From Candidatus Bathyarchaeota archaeon (GTDB lineage: Archaea; Thermoproteota; CALKCG01; B24; JAGTQN01), in contig JAGTQN010000042.1 in NCBI GenBank assembly GCA_018396395.1, positions 1-12,969 on the forward strand: a DNA stretch of 12,969 nucleotides, read 5' to 3'. Position 1 is the stretch's first letter. Each line of letters starts with the position of its first letter. The notes under the pieces are model-generated. The model was not told where the DNA came from, ran no database searches, and was given only the letters and a program-made list of their open reading frames with translations. Shown here piece by piece: positions 6,505-12,948 of this stretch. Position numbers and translations under genes: made by a program.

Positions 6505-7238
6505 TTACCCTTTCTTAATGCCAAGAATCCTTTTGACAGTTTTCACAAGAGGAATTGAGAGAAGAAGTCCTACTGTGGCTTGTCCTATGTTTACTGGAAC
6601 TTCGGCAATGGCATAATAGCCAAGGATTAGTTGCTCATAAAGAAAATATCCAAGGACCATCTCCAATCCGCCGAGAAGAACCTAGAGAACCGTCCATCCA
6701 ATAGTCGGGTCTAACTTCAGGCCTAAGATGGCCATCGAGAAAAAGGCGATAAAGGCTAGTCCAATCCAGAGGGCTTCTGGAAGCGTAATGAGGAATGTGT
6801 TGGAACCTAGCTCAGGAAAACCTATCGTAATTTCCATCGATCCACTGTAAACGCTTGTTCCTATGATCCAGACGAGGCCAGCGATCGCTATTCCCATGAG
6901 AATCGTGAAAATCCTCCATTGCCTCACATCCTTGAAGGGATGATGCTTGGCAAGAAAGCCGACGATGAGTCCCTCAATGCCCTTTATGGCTAAGGTTCCA
7001 GGTGCATATGGATAGAAACCTAAAAAATATCGGCGAGCATGGAACCTAAGCCTCCTGAAAGGGCACCTATGTAGGGCCCGAAAAGTAGCGCCGAAGTGTA
7101 GACCATCGTTTCTCCGATGTTAAAATAGCCCTTGGTCGCAGGAACATAAACTGTAAAAACCATCGTAGCCGCGCATGTAAGAGCCGTGAAAATCGATGTA
7201 AGGCTTATTACCTTGGCGTTTGCATATTTCTTTATCGT
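6505..7238 (-). pseudogene. Broken ECF-transporter substrate-binding (S) component
   Basis: Conceptually joined, this is a roughly 244-residue hydrophobic protein with the layout of an energy-coupling-factor S component, the membrane subunit that binds a vitamin. The first 73 codons include F-N-I-G-E-T-M-V-Y and L-F-G-P-Y-I-G-A-L-S-G-G, and stop at TAG 7020-7022. A -1 shift at the T6 run (A6 at 7022-7027 on +) continues with L-G-F-Y-P-Y-A-P-G-T-L-A-I-K-G, very typical of the family. The frame then meets TAG at 6682-6684 but continues in the same frame through E-V-P-V-N-I-G-Q to TAA 6505-6507. No ATG, GTG or TTG fits the N-terminus: AGAAGGTG is followed by ACG 7238, which may be a mutated ATG. 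Three defects argue for a pseudogene. No ECF A or T component lies in the window, and the substrate cannot be told. Confidence 0.75.
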
Positions 7239-7280
7239 GGTAAAACACCTTCTCTCTATAGAGACTTCAACATTCCCTTC

Positions 7281-7306
7281 TAACTAAACTTTGGCAAATT
7301 TAACGT
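7281..7306. promoter_or_regulatory. Operator-like sequence, copy 1, before the broken ECF gene
   Basis: The 21 bp at 7281-7301 recur perfectly, in inverted orientation, at 7841-7861. The core is TAAACTTTGGCAAATTTA, a near-palindrome around one G; over 25 bp the half sites match at 8 of 12 positions. It lies 43-68 bp upstream of the broken ECF start and overlaps AT-rich hexamers that could serve as box A, the arrangement expected of a repressor site. The regulator is unknown. Confidence 0.5.
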
Positions 7307-7363
7307 TTTGGCTCCGGGACTCTGTGCGTTTCAAGGTTGCTTTGACGCTATATATCTTATCTG

Positions 7364-7837
7364 CATGTTGGAAGTGCTTATTCCTTCCTTCTCCAGGGCT
7401 GAAGGGTGAAGCCTAAGGTAAGATCCTATCATCCAACAGCTTGACTGGGATGCAAAGACCATATCGGGACGTACTGAAGCGCTAAGGTTGGGTTGATTTG
7501 ATCCCTCCTGTAGGGATGCCAAGCAGGACAGGGGCTGGGCCTTGGGGACTACGAGGCGAGGAAGCTAAGGGGCATAAGACGCCACTGGCTCATGCCATTG
7601 TATGGTCTTTCCTTCCTAGCCCAAGACCTCCTGAAGCTCAGCTCCAAGAAGGGCGGACCCATAGGCTGGATGAAGGCTTGCCTATCAACGGTCGGCTCCA
7701 GATTCGTACGCGGCGATGGAGGTCTCAGGTCCTTCGTCGAGCCAGTTGTGAAGCTTGCCCAAAAAGTCAGAAGCCCAGAAGAAATCCTCAAGCTGACCCT
7801 TTCATTTCAGACCTTAAAGGCCTGCAAAAGGAGATAA
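7364..7837 (+). pseudogene. Decayed reading frame of unknown function
   Basis: Protein-like pieces run in order along the + strand but in different frames. From ATG 7364 comes MLEVLIPSFSRAEG, then stops. Then D-P-I-I-Q-Q-L-D-W-D-A-K-T-I-S-G-R-T-E-A-L-R follows in the same frame to a TGA near 7496. From about 7540 another frame carries G-D-Y-E-A-R-K-L-R and is open through to TAA 7835-7837, its last part reading WMKACLSTVGSRFVRGDGG and ending in L-K-A-C-K-R-R. The last frame contains ATG 7592, so an 81-aa ORF exists, but it has no visible promoter or ribosome-binding site and its upstream residues continue the same protein-like pattern. At least two internal stops and one frameshift break the frame. 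I do not recognise the family. The stop codon runs into operator copy 2. That it is a coding relic is inference. Confidence 0.4.
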
Positions 7838-7861
7838 CTAAAATTTGCCAAAGTTTAGTTA
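7836..7861. promoter_or_regulatory. Operator-like palindrome, copy 2
   Basis: At 7836-7860 a 25-bp palindrome has half sites AACTAAAATTTG and CAAAGTTTAGTT around a single C, with 11 of 12 positions complementary. Bases 7841-7861 are the perfect inverse of 7281-7301. It sits between the unidentified decayed frame and an apparently gene-free stretch (7862-8051), so the gene it once controlled may be lost. Confidence 0.5.
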
Positions 7862-7962
7862 AACAATAAAAATGAAAACTCTTCATCAGGAGTATGTTGG
7901 CGATGGATAAATCTTCATTAGGCCCCATTGATGTCAACCGAGGAATTTCCTTTTATAAGGAG

Positions 7963-7984
7963 CAAAAAGAAAAGAAGATAAAAA
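7963..7984 (-). terminator. T-rich termination tract after the MBL-fold gene
   Basis: On the minus strand, 68-89 bp after the MBL-fold stop codon, lies a tract of T-runs (TTTTTATCTT and CTTTTCTTTTTGC), the usual archaeal termination signal without a needed hairpin. The rest of 7862-8051 shows no gene I can support. Confidence 0.4.
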
Positions 7985-8051
7985 CTTCCACTTCCGTTGC
8001 CCCTTTCTGCCCCTCTTCGGCTGCCTTTAACCTTTGTTCAAGAAAGACCGT

Positions 8052-8810
8052 TTATCGGTGGGGATGGTTATGTTGCCAGGCTGGAGGTACCCACGCTGAC
8101 TGAAGGTTTGCCACGGCAATGTCTAGATGCCTCTGCCCATCCCTCAGCGTCCAGAGGAAGTGGCCTGGAAAAAGGGCTTTCACTCCAAGGTTTGCAAGCT
8201 TCCCTATATCCCTTCTATAGCCCTCTAGACTAGACCCAGGCCAGTTTCCAAGGCCAATGGTGCCTCCATAGAAGACCACGTCCGAAGAGAAAAGGGCTCT
8301 CCAGCCATCTAACTCTAAGAGATAGCAGGCCGAACCCCAGGAATGTCCTGAAACTTGGATCGTGAAGACCTTAAGCCCTCCTAACTTCAGGCATTCGCCA
8401 TCTTCGACACTTCGATCCACCTTGCAATGGTGAAAGACATAGTCTTCAGGATATATGGCGCTTCGCTTGGCTACATCAAGGCCTAGCTCCCCATCCGTCC
8501 CCTTTTCAAGGATTGCATCCTCTATCTTCGGAGCTATGACCTCGCACCCGATTTCCCGTCTTATCCACCAACTTCCCCCGGCATGGTCTGCATGGCAATG
8601 GGTAATAAGGAGCCATCTAAGATCGTTAAGATCGAATCCATCCTGCCTTATGTTTTCGAGGATGCCCTCTGTTTCTATGCCTACACCAGCATCGATGACG
8701 GCGAGACCTCCTCCAGTATCTATCAAGTATACATGACAGTCCATTGGATTTGAAAGTCCTATCTGTCCACTTCCGACCATGAAAATACCCCTAGCAACTT
8801 TCATGTCCAT
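8052..8810 (-). CDS. Metallo-beta-lactamase-fold hydrolase (glyoxalase II-like)
   Basis: Zinc-dependent cytoplasmic hydrolase of the MBL superfamily, 252 aa. The metal ligands are all present: T-H-C-H-A-D-H (H71, H73, D75, H76), H156 in S-G-H-S-W-G, the bridging D177 in F-S-S-D, and H217 in F-P-G-H. The S-G-H-S-x-G and P-G-H contexts are those of glyoxalase II-like or thioesterase-like members rather than RNA-processing beta-CASP enzymes, and no beta-CASP domain is present. The substrate cannot be inferred. ATG 8810 is 2 nt from GAGG, while the second ATG at 8804 has a better spacing of 8, so the protein may start two codons later. A box A-like TTTTTTATAG lies at 8841-8850. It lies downstream of the flavoprotein on the same strand, separated by a terminator-like hairpin, so it is probably transcribed separately. 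Intact. Confidence 0.92.
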   Translation of the reverse strand: MDMKVARGIFMVGSGQIGLSNPMDCHVYLIDTGGGLAVIDAGVGIETEGILENIRQDGFDLNDLRWLLITHCHADHAGGSWWIRREIGCEVIAPKIEDAILEKGTDGELGLDVAKRSAIYPEDYVFHHCKVDRSVEDGECLKLGGLKVFTIQVSGHSWGSACYLLELDGWRALFSSDVVFYGGTIGLGNWPGSSLEGYRRDIGKLANLGVKALFPGHFLWTLRDGQRHLDIAVANLQSAWVPPAWQHNHPHR

Positions 8811-8840
8811 CGCCTCTTAATGGGATTCACTATTCCTACG

Positions 8841-8850
8841 CTATAAAAAA
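8841..8850 (-). promoter_or_regulatory. Box A (TATA) of the MBL-fold gene
   Basis: TTTTTTATAG on the minus strand ends 31 bp before ATG 8810, predicting a nearly leaderless transcript or one beginning just before GAGG. It overlaps the T-tract of the preceding terminator. Confidence 0.4.
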
Positions 8851-8879
8851 GGAAAAAGGTGTAGTTAGAAAGCACCTTT
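8846..8879 (-). terminator. Hairpin plus T-tract terminator of the flavoprotein gene
   Basis: On the minus strand, AAAGGTG (8873-8879) and CACCTTT (8855-8861) form a perfect 7-bp stem around an 11-nt loop, followed by a T-rich run (TTTTTCCTTTTTT), 33 bp after the stop at 8912. The stem could alternatively be an operator for the MBL-fold gene, whose box A overlaps the T-run. Confidence 0.55.
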
Positions 8880-8911
8880 GGATTTTTAAGAAAGAGCCTA
8901 GCCTCCCTAAC

Positions 8912-10870
8912 CTAGATCAACCTCGCGACCTTGTCACCCTCGAAGATGGCATCTCGGATGCGCCTTGGGTTCTCGCAGTCGCCTATGACATAGCTCTCGC
9001 TACAGGAAGTCCTGAAGGGCTCCACTTGGCTTCTTTCAGCCTTAAGGCCTACGGCAAGAACAATCGTGTCGGCACTAACCTCGAAGGGTCTGCTTCCTCC
9101 GAACCTTATGAAGGCCGAGGAAGGCGTCACTTCCACAACCTCAGACTTGCAAAGGGCTCGAACTCCTTCCTCCTTCAACATCTTCGTAAGGACTGCAGTG
9201 TTGTACTTGTAGCCCTCCTCCTCCAAAGGCATCAGCTCAGGGAGCTTCTCTACGATCATAACACTTCTTCCAAGCCTCCTAAGATAGAGGGCAGTTTCGC
9301 ATCCCGTTACTCCTCCTCCAACGATAAGGGGCTCATTCCCGATCTTTTCAGGGTTAAGAAGGGCCTCCGTCACGTAGAGGACCCTTGCCTTCTCAAGACC
9401 CTTTATAGGCGGCCTAATGGGAGTAGCTCCGATGGCCACGATAAGGGCATCTGGAGCCTCTTGTCGAACCTTCTCTGGCGTAACCTCTTCCCTCAGCCTC
9501 ACCTCAACATTGCTTTCAGAGATCTCCTCCCGAAGGTAGTTCAGGAGGTCTAGAACATCAGCCTTGAAGGGAGGCCGGCTACCAGGAATTAGTAAACCCC
9601 CAAGCTCATTTCCCTTCTCATAAAGGGTTACTTCGTGGCCCCTCCTCGAAGCCACCAAGGAAGCCATTATGCCCGCCGGACCCCCGCCTACTACCATAAC
9701 TCGCTTTCTCCTCTGGGCCCTTTTCAGGGGCTCCTCCGGCTCCCGCATGAGATAGGGATTCACTGTGCATACGATCTTTCTCACCCAAGCGACGGCTTCG
9801 AAATGGCATACGTTGCACCTGAGGCATGGTCGGACTCGCCTACCAGCCATGGAATTGTTAACCCAATCCGGATCTGCCAAAAGGGCCCTACCCAAGACAA
9901 CCATATCTGCCTTGCCGGAAGTCAAGATAGCATCGGCGAAGGCTGGGTCCTTAATCCCCCCGGCAGCGAGGACTGGCGTATCCTTTATATGGCTCTTAAT
10001 GTGCTCAGCCACAGGTATCGTTACATCGATAGGATGGTATAGGATGGGCATAGCGGGGTATTTAGACAGCCCAAGGGTTGAGAGGCCCGTAGCCATAGTA
10101 ACGGGATGGAGATATACGACACCCTCATCCACCATTTTCTTGGCGATTCTGACGGCGAGTTCCAAGTCTATGCCTCCAGGCACATCCTCATAGGCATTGA
10201 ACTTGAACCCTACAGGAAAGTCGCTCCCACAGAGGTCTTTAATGCCTCTTACGATCTCGATGGGAACCCGCATCCTTCCCTCAAAGTCTCCTCCATACTC
10301 GTCCTTCCGCCTGTTGCTGAAGGGTGATATGAACTCGGCAATTAGGTAGCCATAAGCTCCATGAAGCTCCACACCATCGAAGCCTGCTTTCTTTGCCCTT
10401 AGGGCTGCCTGTATGAAGCCCTCGATAACCTCCTTTATCTGCTCCTTAGTCAACTCCTTAGGAAGGATGGAATACCATGGAAGATCTATGGCTGAAGGAG
10501 CGTAGGAGCCGAGGAGGTCAGCGCCTCCCATGGTCGCTATTTGGAGGAAGACCTTAGCCCCATACCTATGGGCTGCATCGGCATAAGACCTGAGACTTGG
10601 TATGAGCCTGTCTTCAAAGGCTCCCATGAGGGGAAACCTCTGGAACTTTGTAGCCGCTGTGAACTGGCTTATGATGAGGCCTACACCTCCCCTAGCCCTC
10701 GCCTCGATATATGGAAGCGTTTCCTCCGTTACCGTTCCATCGGTGCTGTATAAGCCAGTTCCCATGGGCGCGAAGGCTACGCGGTTCCTTACCTCCACCC
10801 TTCCTAGCTTGATAGGCGTGAAAAGAATTCTTTCCTTCTCTTTCTCCTTAGCCCTTCCCTTTTCTTTCAA
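8912..10870 (-). CDS. Old-yellow-enzyme/2,4-dienoyl-CoA reductase-type NAD(P)H-dependent flavoprotein (FMN, 4Fe-4S, FAD)
   Basis: Cytoplasmic oxidoreductase of about 652 aa in the FadH/BaiCD/NADH-oxidase group. Electrons pass from NAD(P)H through FAD and an Fe-S cluster to FMN, which reduces an activated C=C bond; the substrate is unknown. Numbering from TTG 10915, the FMN TIM barrel spans about 30-360 (L-F-T-P-I-K-L-G, H-G-A-Y-G-Y-L at 185-191, Y-G-G-D-F-E-G-R at 207-214). Four cysteines at 364, 367, 370 and 383 would hold the 4Fe-4S cluster. Dinucleotide motifs are V-G-G-G-P-A-G (409-415) and V-G-G-G-V-T-G (532-538). The frame is open to TTG 10915, but the box A at 10916-10926 puts the transcript start near 10895. 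TTG 10870 has GGAGGA eight bases upstream, so I choose it. The first cysteines are Cx2Cx2C rather than the usual Cx2Cx3C. Confidence 0.92.
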   Translation of the reverse strand: MKEKGRAKEKEKERILFTPIKLGRVEVRNRVAFAPMGTGLYSTDGTVTEETLPYIEARARGGVGLIISQFTAATKFQRFPLMGAFEDRLIPSLRSYADAAHRYGAKVFLQIATMGGADLLGSYAPSAIDLPWYSILPKELTKEQIKEVIEGFIQAALRAKKAGFDGVELHGAYGYLIAEFISPFSNRRKDEYGGDFEGRMRVPIEIVRGIKDLCGSDFPVGFKFNAYEDVPGGIDLELAVRIAKKMVDEGVVYLHPVTMATGLSTLGLSKYPAMPILYHPIDVTIPVAEHIKSHIKDTPVLAAGGIKDPAFADAILTSGKADMVVLGRALLADPDWVNNSMAGRRVRPCLRCNVCHFEAVAWVRKIVCTVNPYLMREPEEPLKRAQRRKRVMVVGGGPAGIMASLVASRRGHEVTLYEKGNELGGLLIPGSRPPFKADVLDLLNYLREEISESNVEVRLREEVTPEKVRQEAPDALIVAIGATPIRPPIKGLEKARVLYVTEALLNPEKIGNEPLIVGGGVTGCETALYLRRLGRSVMIVEKLPELMPLEEEGYKYNTAVLTKMLKEEGVRALCKSEVVEVTPSSAFIRFGGSRPFEVSADTIVLAVGLKAERSQVEPFRTSCSESYVIGDCENPRRIRDAIFEGDKVARLI

Positions 10871-10887
10871 ATATGGATTCCTCCGAG

Positions 10888-10901
10888 TGGACAATTGTCC
10901 A
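10888..10901. promoter_or_regulatory. Perfect 14-bp palindrome at the flavoprotein transcript start
   Basis: TGGACAATTGTCCA is a perfect palindrome lying 18-31 bp before TTG 10870 and about 15-38 bp downstream of the box A at 10916-10926, exactly where the transcript should begin. That position suits a repressor operator that blocks initiation. The regulator is not in the window or not recognised. Confidence 0.5.
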
Positions 10902-10915
10902 TAGCTCGAGGACAA

Positions 10916-10926
10916 AATTATTTAAG
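10916..10926 (-). promoter_or_regulatory. Box A (TATA) of the flavoprotein gene
   Basis: CTTAAATAATT on the minus strand is a good archaeal box A. The transcript start expected 25-30 nt downstream is near 10893-10898, which excludes TTG 10915 as a translation start. Confidence 0.5.
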
Positions 10927-11088
10927 GTTAGCGTTTTTCCAGCATGCTTAATACCCATTTTTCTAAGGAGCATAAGTGGAGCTTGAGGGCTCAGGGATCC
11001 TCATTTCCGACATTTGCTTCAACAGAGCGGTAGGATTCAGCCCTCCCAGAATGTGTAAATTTTGGATACATCCTGCCTTTATTGATGC

Positions 11089-11808
11089 CTACGAGGAATC
11101 CTCTTTAAGGACTCTTGCAAACTCCATAACCTCCTCTCAGCATATCCTTCTCCTTCCCCTGAGCCAACCATCTACCTCGCAGGTAGCCCTTCGTATACCC
11201 TATTATATCAGCACAGAGTCTCCGAAATCTGCCCAAACCCCATTAGGCGGCTGGCTAGGGCAACTATCGATCCAGCATTGTGGTATCTATCGAGTTCCCT
11301 AAGCTCTTCATCCCCAAGGAAGTCTAAGAGGCTTCCCTTACCTTTTCCCTTGGCATCCAAGAGGATGCCATCAGCTTCGGAATTTTGGGCAACCTTCGGC
11401 AGCCTAAGGAGGGTTCAGACGCCCATAACTCTGATGATCAGAAAAGCCTAGGACAATTACGCCTTGCACTTCAGCCTTCCTCTACGGCCAGAACGATTTC
11501 CCTCATGAGGACAGCCGCTTCTTCTACTGTTCGGATACTAAAAGTCCAGCCTTTACATAGTCGGCTCCCAAAATCGGAGTTTCAAAGGCAGCCAAATAGG
11601 CAGCTCCTGGAGGGTTAGGAAAGCCTCCAAGGTTGCGCCAACCTTGACCCTGAAGCCCCTAGCTACAGCCCTTCGTACGGCTTTTATGATCCTTGGAAAG
11701 CTTACTCCAAGGGCCCTTCCTTTGGATTTTTCACATCGATGATGTGGGCTCCTCCAAGGGGCCCTTCTAGAGCTTCTCTTCATCCACAACGATTACGAGG
11801 AGCCTCAA
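11089..11808 (-). pseudogene. mfnB: Decayed mfnB: (5-formylfuran-3-yl)methyl phosphate synthase of methanofuran biosynthesis
   Basis: MfnB builds the furan ring of methanofuran, a C1 carrier, from two glyceraldehyde-3-phosphate molecules. Pieces of the family occur in order in shifting frames: L-V-I-V-V-D-E-E-K-L (from TTG 11808, ending TAG 11767-11769); G-G-A-H-I-I-D-V-K-N-P-K-E-G (to TAA 11702-11704); F-P-R-I-I-K-A-V-R-R-A-V; A-A-F-E-T-P-I-L-G-A-D-Y-V-K-A-G-L; V-E-E-A-A-V-L-M; L-P-K-V-A-Q-N-S-E-A-D-G-I-L-L-D-A-K; and E-E-V-M-E-F-A-R-V-L-K, ending at TAG 11089. The family's catalytic Lys (DVKNP), Lys (ADYVK) and Asp (LLD) are still visible. At least six frameshifts and several stops make the gene dead. 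It starts 34 bp after the 131-aa gene, so both may once have shared an operon. Confidence in the family is good because many motifs match in order. Confidence 0.78.
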
Positions 11809-11842
11809 GTTGAGACGCCCCTTCTTAGGATGGATGAGGAGG

Positions 11843-12238
11843 CTATTTCTCGGCTTTCTCAAGGTTCTTTATCTTCTCTACGATCGCCTCAAAGAGCTTC
11901 ATTCCCGAAACCTTCACAATGGAGATCTGAACTCCCCTCCCGACATCATAAAGCCTCGAATAAATTGGGTATTTCGCATAGCAAATCTGGTTTATCGGAA
12001 AGATGCCCGTTTCAACCTCATGTTCAAAGGCCTTCTCGTAGGTTTCCATACATAAGATATAGCCATCTATCCAAAAAAGCTTAGATACATCCATGGAAAC
12101 GCAGCACCATGCTATATCTTCTAGGGGTCTTTCATCTAGCCCAAGGACCTTGATGCGCTTCGTTGGAGTAAGGTCGACTTCCAAGAAATCACCGATTCCT
12201 TCCAAGTCGAAAAAGGTTGTGTTTATTGAAGTTTTCAT
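11843..12238 (-). CDS. Unrecognised 131-aa protein
   Basis: I do not recognise the family. The sequence is of mixed alpha/beta character: N-terminal strands rich in acidic and hydrophobic residues (L-E-G-I-G-D-F-L-E-V-D-L), and a central C-C pair in A-W-C-C-V-S-M-D. A further cysteine lies in I-L-C-M-E-T and another in Q-I-C-Y-A-K-Y, and a charged helix ends the protein (E-A-I-V-E-K-I-K-N-L-E-K-A). There is no signal peptide or membrane helix. ATG 12238 has AAAGGT four bases upstream. It lies between the 124-aa gene (109 bp upstream on the same strand) and the decayed mfnB (34 bp downstream). A complete frame with a ribosome-binding site and protein-like composition supports a real gene, but with its decayed neighbour it could itself be a truncated survivor. 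Confidence 0.6.
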   Translation of the reverse strand: MKTSINTTFFDLEGIGDFLEVDLTPTKRIKVLGLDERPLEDIAWCCVSMDVSKLFWIDGYILCMETYEKAFEHEVETGIFPINQICYAKYPIYSRLYDVGRGVQISIVKVSGMKLFEAIVEKIKNLEKAEK

Positions 12239-12297
12239 TGGACCTTTAATAACTTTTTGGGCAAAGATTCATTCACAAGGATCCATGCGAATTTCAT

Positions 12298-12318
12298 TGA
12301 AGGCTTTTCCTCTTCCTT
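12298..12318. repeat. 21-bp inverted repeat, left arm
   Basis: A 21-bp sequence beginning TGAAGGCTTTTCC is the perfect inverse of 12949-12969. The polypyrimidine character continues inward on both sides but with mismatches. The two arms enclose the 124-aa gene with their TGAAGG ends outward. Confidence 0.55.
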
Positions 12319-12347
12319 TCTTTCCTTTTTTTCTTACGTAGCCCTCT

Positions 12348-12722
12348 TCATGGAAGGTCTATATGGATGCCCAAGGCCCTGGCTATCTTCCTAAGCCCCT
12401 CGGCTGTAACAATTCCACCTCGCATCACATCATCCCGGGCAGGGTATATGATCCTTCCTTTGTAAAGACCGCCTAAATTGATGATGTAGAATGCCTGAAT
12501 TACGAAGAGAAGGGTATTCAATTGACTACTTTTAAGGCTTCTTTCCAGCTCATGGCGTTCTTCCTCCGTTAGAGCTACACGCTTACTGAGGGCTTCCATA
12601 ATGCCCTCCTTCTCCTCATCCATAATGCTGAGGATGTCTTGGAGGGTAATACCGTTCTCCCTGAGGTAATCCCTCAAGACATCCTTGAGGTCTATGTAAT
12701 CATGCTCATACCCATAGGTCAT
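12348..12722 (-). CDS. Unrecognised 124-aa helical protein
   Basis: I do not recognise this family. The first 65 residues are strongly charged and predicted helical (D-L-K-D-V-L-R-D-Y-L, L-T-E-E-E-R-H-E-L-E-R-S-L). A more hydrophobic stretch follows (L-N-T-L-L-F-V-I-Q-A-F-Y-I-I-N-L, about 69-84), which could be a buried core helix or a weak membrane helix, and the C-terminal part ends in a helix (A-E-G-L-R-K-I-A-R-A-L-G). There are no cysteines. ATG 12722 has GGTGG seven bases upstream, and a box A-like AATTAATAC occurs near 12758-12767 on the minus strand. The gene is enclosed by the 21-bp inverted repeat 12298-12318/12949-12969. A real gene is likely from its start signals; function unknown. 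Confidence 0.62.
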   Translation of the reverse strand: MTYGYEHDYIDLKDVLRDYLRENGITLQDILSIMDEEKEGIMEALSKRVALTEEERHELERSLKSSQLNTLLFVIQAFYIINLGGLYKGRIIYPARDDVMRGGIVTAEGLRKIARALGIHIDLP

Positions 12723-12813
12723 ATTCTACCACCGGAGGGCTTTTCGATCTTTTTCGGTATTAATTATTCATAGTTTTGACTTAAAAATGCGTTTTCAACA
12801 AAGAAATATGGGC

Positions 12814-12855
12814 CTAGGGGAAAATCCCTCGGGCTCATGCTGAGCCTTACCCTAG
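12814..12855. other. Nested stem-loop upstream of the 124-aa gene
   Basis: CTAGGG (12814-12819) can pair with CCCTAG (12850-12855), and inside it GGCTCA (12832-12837) pairs with TGAGCC (12841-12846) around a 3-nt loop. The two perfect stems suggest a structured RNA or a terminator of a gene beyond the window. No tRNA fold, C/D or H/ACA box is evident. Confidence 0.35.
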
Positions 12856-12948
12856 AAACTTCCCAATAAGGGCTTGAATCGATGCCTGCCCATGTTCTAC
12901 AATGCCTCACCAACTTTGGAAACGAGTGAAGAGGATGGAAGCGAAAGG

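Noticed and set aside
6682..6684. TAG as a pyrrolysine codon
   Set aside because: The same gene also has a frameshift and no proper start, so decay is simpler; ECF S components are not known pyrrolysine proteins.
7281..7861. A transposon with 21-bp terminal inverted repeats
   Set aside because: There is no transposase and no flanking target duplication, and each arm is itself a palindrome, which fits regulator sites better; kept only as an alternative.
7894..8103. Plus-strand 69-aa frame after operator copy 2
   Set aside because: The composition is not protein-like, its 3' end lies antisense to the MBL-fold gene, and there is no box A or ribosome-binding site; possibly a shadow or relic, not supportable as a gene.
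10871..10915. Fifteen-codon N-terminal extension of the flavoprotein from TTG 10915
   Set aside because: It lies directly on the box A and upstream of the expected transcript start; TTG 10870 has a well-spaced GGAGGA.
10976..11302. Plus-strand 108-aa frame
   Set aside because: Mostly antisense to the mfnB relic, no promoter or ribosome-binding site that convinces, and no recognisable motif.
12811..12892. Possible tRNA, because of GGGC at one end, GCCC at the other and a TTGAATC loop-like sequence
   Set aside because: The acceptor ends do not pair over 7 bp, and no D-arm or anticodon arm fits on either strand.
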